This document shows positions 8,695-16,363 of a stretch of 18,316 bases of DNA, piece by piece (within the stretch, counting starts at the first letter, position 1; every line of letters starts with the position of its first letter). The DNA lies in assembly GCA_025351205.1 (NCBI GenBank), contig JANXWI010000319.1:1-18316 (forward strand), written 5' to 3'. This stretch comes from Deinococcus sp. GTDB taxonomy: Bacteria; Deinococcota; Deinococci; Deinococcales; Deinococcaceae. A model generated the notes under the pieces. It saw only the letters and a list, made by a program, of their open reading frames with translations. It searched no databases and had not been told where the DNA came from. Both the position numbers and the translations under genes were made by a program.

Positions 8695-8820
8695 GTGGCC
8701 CCTCACCCCTTGCTGCGCAAGGCCCTCTCCCGGAGGGAGAGGGGGAAAGGCAATCGCTGCGCTCATTCCCCTCTCCCCCTCCCAACCTCCCCCCTCAAGG
8801 GGGAGGGGCTAACGGCCAAG
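8695..8820. repeat. C/G-tract palindromic intergenic repeat
   Basis: This sequence of alternating C-rich and G-rich tracts contains two strong hairpins. CCCTCTCCC (8723-8731) pairs with GGGAGAGGG (8735-8743) across a GGA loop. CCTCCCCC (8786-8793) pairs with GGGGGAGG (8799-8806) across a 5-nt loop. No U-run follows, so this is more like a REP-type element than a terminator, though it could protect or end the transcripts on either side. It has no resemblance to the 350-bp repeat further right. Confidence 0.5.
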
Positions 8821-8884
8821 GGGAGGAGGTTCTACCAGGCTAAAGCTCTGGGTGAAAAACTGGTCGTCAGGATGAATTGGCAAC

Positions 8885-9292
8885 CCAAATCAACAGCTGC
8901 CGCACAGCCTTCGGCGGATCAAAGCCGGCGGGCAAGCGTGGCCAGCCGCGCTGTTTTGCCCAAGAACGCCCAGGCAATTCAGTGACTGAGGCAAACCTAC
9001 ACCCTTTCCAGCGTCAGGGAGCGGATTTCCGCCTTCCAGATGCGTGAAACCAGGGTCAATACCCCGCTGATTGAGCCAGCGTGCCTTCCAGATAGCGCAG
9101 CGCTTGACGTTCTTCTAAGCCCCCCCTGCCGCTCTGATCAAGGACGCGTTGATCAGTCTAGCCAGAGGAGGGGCGTCTTGGGCAAAACAGCGCGGCTGGC
9201 CACGCTTGCCCGCCGCCCCTGACGACCAGCCAGTCGCCCCGGCGGGGGTAGGGGCAGAGCAAAAGCACAACGCTAAAGCCCAACAGTACACG
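8885..9292 (-). repeat. Intergenic repeat, copy C, with a roughly 40-bp internal insertion
   Basis: Read on the minus strand, it follows copy A in the same module order: the left part with TGTACTGTTGGGCTTT (near 9280), the core (9254 down to 9123), then the right part down to the CGCACAGCCTTCGGCGG block near 8905. The core bears an extra segment at about 9175-9216, which contains TTGGGCAAAACAGCGCGG. That segment is an inverted near-copy of the element's own right part at about 8929-8970. It fills most of the gap between the MFS and ROK genes. Confidence 0.75.
9134..9156. repeat. 23-bp palindrome inside the repeat core
   Basis: CTGATCAA-GGACGCG-TTGATCAG has perfect 8-bp arms and a 7-bp centre. 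Copy A has the same site with one arm mismatch (near 3719-3741); copy B is more diverged. It could be a protein-binding site or the stem of an RNA hairpin. Confidence 0.5.
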
Positions 9293-9308
9293 CCACCTAA
9301 CCCAACCC

Positions 9309-10274
9309 TCACCCCAGCAGCGCCGAGAGCGCCGCCCCGATCACCCCCGCCCGTCCCCCCAGCAGCGCCGGGCGAATCTGCGGGCGGGCGAATCCGGCAG
9401 CGGCCTCGTCGGCAGCGGCCTGCACATGTTCGAAAAAGTACGGCCCCACGCCCGCCACCCCGCCCCCGATCACGACCACCTCCGGGTCGAGCATTTTCTG
9501 AACGTCGGCAATCGCCAGCCCGATGCGCGTCATGGCCGCGCGCACCACCAGGCCAGCGAGGCGGTCTCCGGACTGCGCCAGCGCGAAGGCCTCGGCGGTG
9601 GAAACCTCGCGGTTCAGCGCGTAGCTGGCGTCTCGGGCGATGGCCGTACCGCTCGCCACCGCCTCCAGCGTGCCCGCCTGCCCCGCGCCGCTGACGGGGC
9701 CGCCCGTCACGCTGACCACGTGCCCCAGCTCCCCGGCGACGCCGTGAAAGCCGCGCCAAAGCCGCCCGTTCAGCACGATGCCGCTGCCGATGCCGGTGCT
9801 GACCGTGATGTACACGCTGCTGCTGCTGCCCCGCGCCGCGCCCAGCGTGGCCTCGGCCAGAGCCGCCACCTTGGCGTCGTTTTCCATGCTGACGCTTACT
9901 CCAAGGCGCTCGTGCAGCCCCTCTACCACCGGCACGTCGGTAAAGCCGTAGATGTTGGGGGCGAACACCACCCGCTGTCTGTCGGTGCTGATGGGGCCAG
10001 GAATGCCCAGGCCCACCGTCTGCGCCCCCGGATGCCGCTCCAGAAGCGGGCGCACCAGGGCCGCTGCGGCGTCGAGCACGGCGGGCCAGCCGGTATCCGG
10101 GGTGGGAGAGCTGTGAAAGTCGTGCAGTTCGCCGTCCACCAGCAGGCCCACCGCGATCTTGGTGCCGCCGATGTCGATGCCGATGCTGGGCCGCTCGGTA
10201 CTGGGCCGCTCGGTACTGGGACGCTCGGTACTGGGCCGCTGCGCCCCGGTCTGTTCAGCTGGCCGCCCGGTCAC
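9309..10274 (-). CDS. ROK family sugar kinase (glucokinase-like) lacking the zinc-site cysteines
   Basis: ROK kinases phosphorylate glucose, N-acetylmannosamine or related sugars with ATP in the cytosol. Visible are the ATP-site IGIDIGGTKIAVGLL, GLGIPGPIS, the catalytic-Asp motif MENDAKVAALAEA, STGIGSGIVLNGRLWRG, the GELGH sugar-binding motif and a C-terminal GGGVAGVG adenine loop. The usual CxCGxxGCxE zinc motif after GELGH is replaced by SGAGQAGTLE, with no cysteine left. The GTG start at 10274 (321 residues) has GGAGGG 6 nt upstream and overlaps the previous stop as GTGA. Longer in-frame starts would read through the upstream gene. The N-terminus carries a repeated RPSTE peptide before the kinase fold. 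It is the third gene of an overlapping operon. Sugar specificity is unknown. Confidence 0.88.
   Translation of the reverse strand: MTGRPAEQTGAQRPSTERPSTERPSTERPSIGIDIGGTKIAVGLLVDGELHDFHSSPTPDTGWPAVLDAAAALVRPLLERHPGAQTVGLGIPGPISTDRQRVVFAPNIYGFTDVPVVEGLHERLGVSVSMENDAKVAALAEATLGAARGSSSSVYITVSTGIGSGIVLNGRLWRGFHGVAGELGHVVSVTGGPVSGAGQAGTLEAVASGTAIARDASYALNREVSTAEAFALAQSGDRLAGLVVRAAMTRIGLAIADVQKMLDPEVVVIGGGVAGVGPYFFEHVQAAADEAAAGFARPQIRPALLGGRAGVIGAALSALLG
10186..10240. repeat. 15-bp minisatellite inside the ROK gene N-terminus
   Basis: About 3.7 tandem copies of CTGGGCCGCTCGGTA (units at 10186, 10201, 10216 and a partial at 10231, one base change in the third). They are in frame and encode the RPSTE peptide repeat on the minus strand. 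Confidence 0.85.
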
Positions 10275-10579
10275 GGCTGGCCCTCCGCCGAGATTGGTGC
10301 CGCGTCGTCTGGCCCGCCCTGCAAGATGGCGTCGGCCTCCCGTTCCTGCACCTGCGGCACGTACAGCCCCACGTCGCCCATGTAGCCGCCCGTCTCGATC
10401 TCGATCACCGGGCTGCTCATGACCCACTGAAACGGCGTGCGGATCACCGTGACCACGCCGCTTTCGGCCAGCAGACGGCGGTAACTCTCGGCCACGATGC
10501 GCGGCATGGTCATCAGCAGCACCCAGGGGTCGCCCTGGTACTGCACGGCCTTCTCGAAGCCCTCGGGGACCTCAGCCAC
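10271..10579 (-). CDS. Small DUF2007-like protein
   Basis: This 102-residue hypothetical protein starts at GTG 10579, which has GGAGG 6 nt upstream and overlaps the thioesterase stop by 8 bases. A start further upstream would run through the thioesterase gene in another frame. The core pattern (AESYRRLLAESGVVTVI, then a variable strand, GGYMGDVGLYVPQVQEREADAIL) looks like the small DUF2007 ferredoxin-like fold described as a putative signal-transducing domain, in which a short helix precedes a beta strand and the end is LxVP-x-xAExAL. This assignment is by pattern only. There are no membrane or catalytic motifs. Tight overlap with both neighbours implies co-translation; its function in the operon is unknown. 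Confidence 0.7.
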   Translation of the reverse strand: MAEVPEGFEKAVQYQGDPWVLLMTMPRIVAESYRRLLAESGVVTVIRTPFQWVMSSPVIEIETGGYMGDVGLYVPQVQEREADAILQGGPDDAAPISAEGQP

Positions 10580-11009
10580 GGGCGGCCTCCAGAGACGGCA
10601 CGGCTTCCGGGTGCAGCGCGGCCAGCAGCAACTCGCGCATCTCGGCGGGCAGGGGGGCCGGTCTCCGGGTCTGGGGGTCGGTATGGACCTGCACGCTACT
10701 TCCGTCGGCACTCAGCAGTCCGTCGGCCAGAATCTGAAAGGCGTAGCTCCAGCTGCTGTTGCCCACGTGGCGCAGCAGCGTCAGCACCTCGACCTGCTGG
10801 CCCAGCCGCACTTCCCGGCGATAGTTCAGCTCCAGCCGCGCCAGCACCATGCTCACGGGGCGGGAACCGGGCGGCAGCAGCCAGTCCAGGTAGTCCATCC
10901 GAGCCAGTTCCAGAAACTGCGCGTAGGCCGCGTTGTTGATGTGACCCATCATGTCGGTATCGCTGTAGCGCATCTGGATGCGGGTACGGTGGGCGCATTT
11001 CCAGTCCAT
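10572..11009 (-). CDS. 4-hydroxybenzoyl-CoA thioesterase family (YbgC/FadM-like) acyl-CoA thioesterase
   Basis: This 145-residue hotdog-fold protein has the family active-site motif near its N-terminus: RYSDTDMMGHINNAAYAQFL (about residues 14-33), where the second Asp is the catalytic residue. LELNYRREVRLGQQVEV follows as the next conserved block, and the helical C-terminus is shorter. It should hydrolyse an acyl-CoA to the free acid and CoA in the cytosol; the chain preference is not readable. The ATG at 11009 lies 7 nt after TAGACT and starts exactly where the family fold begins, so the 135 extra upstream codons of the open frame (rich in Arg, Pro and Ala) are not coding. It is the first gene of the operon with the DUF2007-like and ROK genes. 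Confidence 0.9.
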   Translation of the reverse strand: MDWKCAHRTRIQMRYSDTDMMGHINNAAYAQFLELARMDYLDWLLPPGSRPVSMVLARLELNYRREVRLGQQVEVLTLLRHVGNSSWSYAFQILADGLLSADGSSVQVHTDPQTRRPAPLPAEMRELLLAALHPEAVPSLEAARG

Positions 11010-11016
11010 GCGGGCC

Positions 11017-11022
11017 AGTCTA
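11017..11022 (-). promoter_or_regulatory. -10 box for leaderless thioesterase operon
   Basis: Minus-strand TAGACT, 7 nt (GGCCCGC), then the ATG at 11009. There is no Shine-Dalgarno. It drives the three-gene thioesterase/DUF2007/ROK unit. Confidence 0.5.
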
Positions 11023-11100
11023 GCGGCTGAGAGACGCAGTATGAGAGACGCGGCATGAGGGACGGCGGCAGATGATCGGTCTGCACGCCCCCTGAGGTTG

Positions 11101-11106
11101 TAGACT
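11101..11106 (+). promoter_or_regulatory. -10 box for leaderless FtsB-like gene
   Basis: TAGACT, 6 nt, then the GTG at 11113. It supports the long N-terminal extension being translated. Confidence 0.45.
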
Positions 11107-11112
11107 CGTGGC

Positions 11113-11655
11113 GTGCGCCTGCGTCCGCGTTTTTCCAATCGCCCGGCTTCTGGCCGCCCAGCCTCCAGCCGCCCAGCCTCCAGCCGTCCAGGTCTGGGCT
11201 GGCCACGCCTGAAGCTGCGGGGGCGGAGGCCAGCGGGCCGTTCGTCTGCGCACACTGGGCGTTCGGCTGGGCGTTCGGCTGGGCGCTGGCAGCTGCCGAT
11301 GTGGTCCGGCAGGCTGCCGACCTGGGCCGAGGTCCAGCGCCTGCCCCTGAGCCTGATGGTCGCCTGCCTGCTGGCCGCGCTGGGCACAGTCCAGATGACC
11401 TTCCTGATCGGCAACGGGGTGTACCGCCACTACATCTGGCAGCAGGAAGTCCGCAGCGTGCAACTGGACATTTCGGCCCTGAACACCGATCTGCGCGTGC
11501 TGAACGAGGCCCGGGCACACGCGGACGATCCCCAGGAGTTGCAGGCGCAGGCGCGCTGTCTGGGCTTCGTGGGCCGCAGCGAGACCGTGATCGTGGACCA
11601 GAACGCCCAGGGCGGAACAGGCGGCAACAACTGCGACGCGGTGCGGATGCCCTGA
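11113..11655 (+). CDS. FtsB/DivIC-like septum formation initiator with a long basic N-terminal tail
   Basis: This 180-residue bitopic membrane protein begins with a basic, Pro/Ser/Arg-rich low-complexity tail (1-70) made partly of tandem repeats. One hydrophobic segment follows (about 79-99), then a short coiled coil (about 105-135), then a small domain with DDPQELQAQARCLGFVGRSETVIVDQ-type content, where the alternation L-x-F-V-x-x-x-E-T-V-I-V matches the end of FtsB/DivIC proteins. Those proteins bridge the early and late divisome by pairing with FtsL and FtsQ/DivIB outside the cytoplasmic membrane. The topology (basic tail inside) fits. The assignment rests on layout and the C-terminal pattern. 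The GTG start is supported by a TAGACT box 6 nt upstream, but a start nearer the membrane segment is possible. Confidence 0.68.
   Translation: MRLRPRFSNRPASGRPASSRPASSRPGLGWPRLKLRGRRPAGRSSAHTGRSAGRSAGRWQLPMWSGRLPTWAEVQRLPLSLMVACLLAALGTVQMTFLIGNGVYRHYIWQQEVRSVQLDISALNTDLRVLNEARAHADDPQELQAQARCLGFVGRSETVIVDQNAQGGTGGNNCDAVRMP
11139..11289. repeat. Two coding minisatellites in the FtsB-like N-terminus
   Basis: A 15-bp unit CCGCCCAGCCTCCAG is exact at 11154-11168 and 11169-11183 with degenerate neighbours on both sides (encoding RPASS-like repeats). A 12-bp unit GGGCGTTCGGCT is exact at 11257-11268 and 11269-11280 with a partial third (encoding a GRSA-like repeat). Both are multiples of three. Confidence 0.75.
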
Positions 11656-11755
11656 AGGGGGATTGTGGCGCGTGGCGCGTAGCCTGCGGGAAAGGCCAGG
11701 GCGGGTCGGCGGAATCCGGTTTTCTGGGCTGTTTCTACAGGCCACGCGCTCCAGA
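11656..11755. other. Short intergenic region between convergent genes
   Basis: It contains related inverted segments (GCGCGTAGCCTG near 11675 and CAGGCCACGCGC near 11740) that could fold as a stem shared by the two converging transcripts. No T-run is visible, so a terminator is not claimed. Confidence 0.25.
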
Positions 11756-12992
11756 CTACGCGCCCCTCTCCTCCGGCCCCACCTCCATCAGCGCCCGGCC
11801 TGCCTCCCGGTAGGCGGCCTGTGCGGGCACGCTCACGGTGCTCAGTTCCGGGTAGCGCAGCGCGGAAAGCTGGCCCCCGAACACGCAGCCGGTATCGAGG
11901 TTGACCGTGCGGTTTTTCCAGCGCGGCTGCTGCACGGGCGTGTGTCCGTAGGCCACCAGCGCGGGGCCGTGGTAGGTGGCGGCCCAGTCTCTGCGAATGG
12001 GCAGGCCGTTTTCATCGTGTCCCTGCCGCTCCACGTCGCCGTACAGCGCAAAACTCCAGACCCGCCCGCTGTCTCTGCCCTGAAGGTGTGCGGGCAGCCC
12101 GGCGTGGGCGGCCACCAGACGCCCGTCGTCGAGCAGCAGATGGTGGGGCAGCGCCGCCAGAAAGTCCCGCACGGCGCCCCCAAACTCGGGCGGCTCATAC
12201 GACAGCTGCTCCAGGCTGACTTCCAGCCCGTGCGTGACCCTGACCGGGTGGCCCTGGAGGGCGCGCAGCAGCTTGGCGTCGTGGTTGCCCTGCACGCACA
12301 GCGCCGTGCCAGATTGCACCATGCCCATGACGAGGCGCAGCACGCCGGGCGTGTCCGGCCCCCGGTCTCCCAGATCGCCCAGAAAGGCTGCCGTTCGGCC
12401 TGCCGGGGCTGTGACCTCCAGCGCCCCTGATACGGTATAGCCCAGCCCGCTCAGCAGCGAGAGTAGCTCGGTCAGGCAGCCGTGAACGTCTCCGATCAGG
12501 TCGAAGGGACCGTGCAGCCCCCGGCGATCCGGTTTCAGGGGCACGCGCCGCAGCTGCACGCTGTCCAGTTCGGCCCGGCTTCTCAGGCGGTGGGCCGCGC
12601 GGAAGCCCTCCACCCTCAGGCCCGGCGAGTCGTGCCCGCCCAGTTCGCGGTGAAGATCGGCCACGTCCTGCCGGGTCTGCATGTCTGATGAGGTCAGCGG
12701 CGGGTCGAGCACGAGGGCCACCGCCTGCACGTTCTGGTCACGGGCCAGCTGCGCGGCCCCGGCCCGCTCCAGGGCACGCAGGTGGGGGGCGTCCAGCACC
12801 GTCAGCAGGCCGCGTGACAGGCGCTCAGACGCACCTTCCAGGCTGGTCTGCACCTCTTCCGGGGCAAAATGGCGGCGGGCAAAGTCGGCCCGCAGGTCAT
12901 CCGGCACGCCGATCAACAGAACCAGACACAGCGCCGGAATCTCCAGGTCAGGCAACTCTGGCAGAACAGGCAGCCCTGGCAGATCTGGCAGC

Positions 12993-13006
<14 letters not shown>
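11756..13006 (-). CDS. Pnkp-like metallophosphatase with degenerate polynucleotide-kinase domain
   Basis: Residues about 168-410 closely match the calcineurin-type phosphatase domain of bacterial Pnkp (end-healing enzyme of the Pnkp/Hen1 RNA repair pathway): GDVHG (172-176), GDLGDRGPDT (210-219), GNHD (240-243), AHAGLP, GHTP, and the DTGCVFGG tail block. All metal ligands expected from Clostridium thermocellum Pnkp appear present. Residues about 25-165 align in layout with the Pnkp kinase domain (LLIG, then FARRHFAPEEV), but the P-loop reads GVPDDLRADF instead of GxSGSGKSTF, so ATP binding there is probably lost. The C-terminal ligase domain is absent. The start is uncertain: TTG at 13006, which overlaps the chrA stop by 14 bases, is used; a second TTG lies about 54 bases inside. 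The first 25 residues are an LPxLP-type repeat. Confidence 0.8.
12945..13003. repeat. Imperfect LPxLP-coding repeat at the start of the Pnkp-like gene
   Basis: On the minus strand, a short CTGCCAGA/CTGCCTG-like unit recurs about six times and encodes a Leu-Pro rich N-terminus (DLPGLPVLPELPD). Copies are degenerate. Confidence 0.5.
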
Positions 13007-14192
<1,186 letters not shown>

Positions 14193-14199
14193 GGCCTCC

Positions 14200-14205
14200 A
14201 GGGTA
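14200..14205 (-). promoter_or_regulatory. -10 box for leaderless chrA transcript
   Basis: Minus-strand TACCCT, 7 nt, then the GTG at 14192. It lies divergent from the allantoinase promoter about 75 bp away. Confidence 0.4.
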
Positions 14206-14280
14206 ACGGCTGGCGGTGGCAGCGGGCGTCAGAGACAGTCTGGATTCAACCGTCCAGCTCAGCCGCCAGACCTGGGCCGC

Positions 14281-14286
14281 TAGACT
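14281..14286 (+). promoter_or_regulatory. -10 box for leaderless allantoinase transcript
   Basis: TAGACT, 6 nt (TCCCCC), then the ATG at 14293. No Shine-Dalgarno is visible. Confidence 0.5.
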
Positions 14287-14292
14287 TCCCCC

Positions 14293-15651
14293 ATGCTCGA
14301 CCTCATCGTTCGCGGCGGACAGGTGGTGACCCCGACAGGCGTTCTGCCCCTCGACATCGGCATCGAGGGCGGCGTGGTGCGGGCACTGGAACCGGAGCTG
14401 CTGGAAGCGGCCCGCGCCGAACACTCCGCCGGCGGGCTGCACGTCCTGCCCGGCCTGGTGGACCTGCACGTGCATTTCAACGAACCCGGGCGCGGCGACT
14501 GGGAGGGCCTGCACAGCGGCAGTTCGGCGCTGCTGGCGGGCGGCGGAACCACCTTCGGGGACATGCCGCTCAACAGCGATCCGCCACTGCTCGGCGCGGC
14601 CACCTTCGCCGCCAAGCTGGAAGCGGCCCGGGCACATTCGCACGCCGATTTTGCCCTCTGGGGTGGCCTGACTCCTCTCAACCTGGAACGCCTGCCGGAA
14701 CTGGCCGCGTGCGGGGTGCTGGGCTTCAAGGCGTTCATGAGCGGCAGCGGGATTGCCGAGTTTCCGGCCTCAGACGAGGCCACCCTGCACGAAGGGATGC
14801 GTCAGGCGGCGGCGCTGGGCCTGCCGGTGGCCGTCCACGCCGAGTCGGAGGCGCTGACCGCGCAGCTCTCGGCAGGGCTGGACAGGCCCGGCGCATCCTG
14901 GCGCGACTACCTGAACAGCCGCCCTGTGCGGGCCGAACTGGAGGCCATTGCACTGGCCCTGACCCTGGCCCGTGAGACCGGCTGCCGCCTGCACGTGGTG
15001 CATGTCAGCAGCGGCGAGGGCGCGGCGCTGATCGCCCAGGCGCGGACAGACGGCGTGGACGTGAGCGCCGAGACCTGCCCGCACTACCTGAGCTTTACGG
15101 GCGCCGATCTGGAACGGCTGGGATCCATGCTGAAATGTGCGCCCCCGCTGCGCTCCCAGGACGTTCAGAACCAGCTCTGGGCGGCGGTGGTGGGCGGCAG
15201 CATCCACACCATCGGCTCCGACCATTCGCCGTGTCCGCCAGGGCTGAAGACCTCGGCCAATCCGTTCGAGGTCTGGGGCGGAATTGCTGGCGTGCAGAGC
15301 AGCCTGAGCGCCCTGCTGACGCACGGGACTGATCTTGCAGGCGGAAGGGGGCACGGCCTGACGCTGCCCCGGCTGGCCGAGCTGACCGCCCAGGCCCCGG
15401 CGCGGCGTTTCGGGCTGGCAGGAAAAGGAGAGATCGCCGTGGGCTTCGACGCCGATCTGGCGCTGGTCGATCTGGGCGCACAGGCGGTCCTGAAGGCGGG
15501 CGACCTGCTGAACCGCTGGCCGGAAACCAGCCCCTATGTCGGGCAGGCTCTGCGGGGGCGCGTCGTCTCGACCTGGCTGCGCGGGGTGCGGGCGTATGCC
15601 GGGGGCCAGATCGATCCGGCGGCGCGTGGGCGGCTGATCAGACCCGCCTGA
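14293..15651 (+). CDS. allB: Allantoinase (cyclic amidohydrolase)
   Basis: This 452-residue amidohydrolase is of the allantoinase/dihydroorotase/hydantoinase group. Allantoinase opens the ring of allantoin to allantoate in purine catabolism, in the cytosol. Metal ligands visible are DLHVHFNEPG (His 59 and 61), the carbamylated lysine in GFKAFMSGSG (Lys 146), His 182 in VAVHAES, His 237 in VVHVSS, and Asp 310 in IGSDHSP. Allantoinase rather than dihydroorotase is favoured by GDMPLNS, KCAPPLRS, SDHSPCPPGLK and the FEVWGGIAGVQ block, all typical of AllB. It is transcribed alone from a leaderless promoter. No other allantoin-pathway gene is adjacent, though a guanine-deaminase-like gene lies 700 bp further on the other strand. 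Confidence 0.88.
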   Translation: MLDLIVRGGQVVTPTGVLPLDIGIEGGVVRALEPELLEAARAEHSAGGLHVLPGLVDLHVHFNEPGRGDWEGLHSGSSALLAGGGTTFGDMPLNSDPPLLGAATFAAKLEAARAHSHADFALWGGLTPLNLERLPELAACGVLGFKAFMSGSGIAEFPASDEATLHEGMRQAAALGLPVAVHAESEALTAQLSAGLDRPGASWRDYLNSRPVRAELEAIALALTLARETGCRLHVVHVSSGEGAALIAQARTDGVDVSAETCPHYLSFTGADLERLGSMLKCAPPLRSQDVQNQLWAAVVGGSIHTIGSDHSPCPPGLKTSANPFEVWGGIAGVQSSLSALLTHGTDLAGGRGHGLTLPRLAELTAQAPARRFGLAGKGEIAVGFDADLALVDLGAQAVLKAGDLLNRWPETSPYVGQALRGRVVSTWLRGVRAYAGGQIDPAARGRLIRPA

Positions 15652-15666
15652 ATCTCGCCGCGCCTC

Positions 15667-15696
15667 TTGACAAACGATATATCGTAAGAGTATTTT
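15667..15696 (+). promoter_or_regulatory. Canonical -35/-10 promoter of the PadR gene
   Basis: A perfect TTGACA (15667-15672), an 18-bp spacer, then TATTTT (15691-15696). It is the only clear -35 hexamer in the window and, unlike its neighbours, this gene has a leader with a strong ribosome site. Confidence 0.8.
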
Positions 15697-15706
15697 CGAT
15701 ATATCG
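15674..15706. promoter_or_regulatory. Tandem palindromic operators for the PadR regulator
   Basis: ACGATATATCGT (15674-15685) is a perfect 12-bp palindrome in the -35/-10 spacer. Its core CGATATATCG is repeated at 15697-15706, just after the -10 and over the expected transcription start. Centres are 22 bp apart, about two helical turns, so two dimers could bind the same DNA face and block polymerase. Autoregulation by the adjacent PadR protein is inferred. Confidence 0.75.
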
Positions 15707-15724
15707 CTCAGGAGGAGCGTATAA

Positions 15725-16360
15725 ATGCATAACCACGACAGAGCTTCATTTTTTCAGAAAGGCGGATTCGGTTCCGCCCGTCGCCAGGACGCCCCTGGCC
15801 GCTGTGACCGCGCCAGAGGTCAGCGCGAGTTCGGCCACCGTCCGGGCGGCCCGGATTTCGGTGAAGACAGCCCGCGCGGTTTCCGGGGCGGTCCGCGCGG
15901 CCCCCGCGCCAAGGTGGGCAACCTGCGGCTGGCGATCCTGGCGCTGCTCTCGGAGGAAGGGCGCAACGGCTACAGCATGATTCAGGAAATTGCCCAGCGC
16001 AGCGGCGGCCTGTGGCAGCCCAGCCCCGGCAGCATGTACCCGGCCCTGTCGCAGCTGGAAGACGAGGGCCTGATCGAGGTCCAGGCGCAGGAGGGCAAGA
16101 AGGCCTACGCCCTGAGCGAAGCGGGCCGAAAGTACGTTCAGGACAACGCCGAGGCCCTGAAAGCTCCCTGGGACGCACAGGAAGAGGGGGGCAGGGGCGG
16201 CGGGCGCATCGAACTGCGGCAGGCGCTTCACGGCCTGATGGGCGCGGCGGGGCAGGTGGCGCAGGCGGGCAGCGGGGCACAGGTAAAGGAGGCCGCCAGC
16301 ATTCTGAACACGGCCCGCAAGGCGCTGTACCGGCTGCTGGCGGAGGACGAGGCGGAGTAA
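15725..16360 (+). CDS. PadR family transcriptional regulator
   Basis: This 211-residue DNA-binding protein has a long disordered Gly/Arg/Asp-rich N-terminus (1-60, including RGFRGGPRGPRA). The PadR winged-helix domain follows (about 65-140): LRLAILALLSEEGRNGYSMI, then SGGLWQPSPGSMYPALSQLE, where the PSPGSMYPAL motif is the recognition-helix hallmark, and EDEGLIEV plus a beta wing with YALSEAGR. The C-terminal helices (about 160-205) should form the dimer. AGGAGG lies 9 nt before the ATG. The promoter carries two palindromes, so negative autoregulation relieved by a ligand is likely. PadR members often control transporters; none is adjacent here and the gene appears monocistronic, so its other targets are unknown. 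It converges with the deaminase gene, 3 bases between stops. Confidence 0.9.
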   Translation: MHNHDRASFFQKGGFGSARRQDAPGRCDRARGQREFGHRPGGPDFGEDSPRGFRGGPRGPRAKVGNLRLAILALLSEEGRNGYSMIQEIAQRSGGLWQPSPGSMYPALSQLEDEGLIEVQAQEGKKAYALSEAGRKYVQDNAEALKAPWDAQEEGGRGGGRIELRQALHGLMGAAGQVAQAGSGAQVKEAASILNTARKALYRLLAEDEAE

Positions 16361-16363
16361 GAC

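Noticed and set aside
8723..8743. Strong hairpin as a rho-independent terminator
   Set aside because: No T-run follows on either strand; it is recorded as a repeat hairpin instead.
8104..8985. 293-codon plus-strand open frame over the MFS 5' end, hairpin repeat and copy C
   Set aside because: It is antisense to the MFS gene and continues through non-coding repeats; no recognisable domain.
3613..9292. CRISPR array or complete insertion sequence made by copies A, B and C
   Set aside because: Copies are long, few, unevenly spaced and in mixed orientation, with no spacers and no transposase gene.
10580..10711. Longer start for the DUF2007-like gene
   Set aside because: The extension lies entirely in a shadow frame of the thioesterase gene and is Cys/Pro/Arg-rich with no family match; the GTG at 10579 has a GGAGG site.
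11010..11414. N-terminal extension of the thioesterase frame
   Set aside because: It overlaps the FtsB-like gene on the other strand and precedes both the -10 box and the natural start of the hotdog fold.
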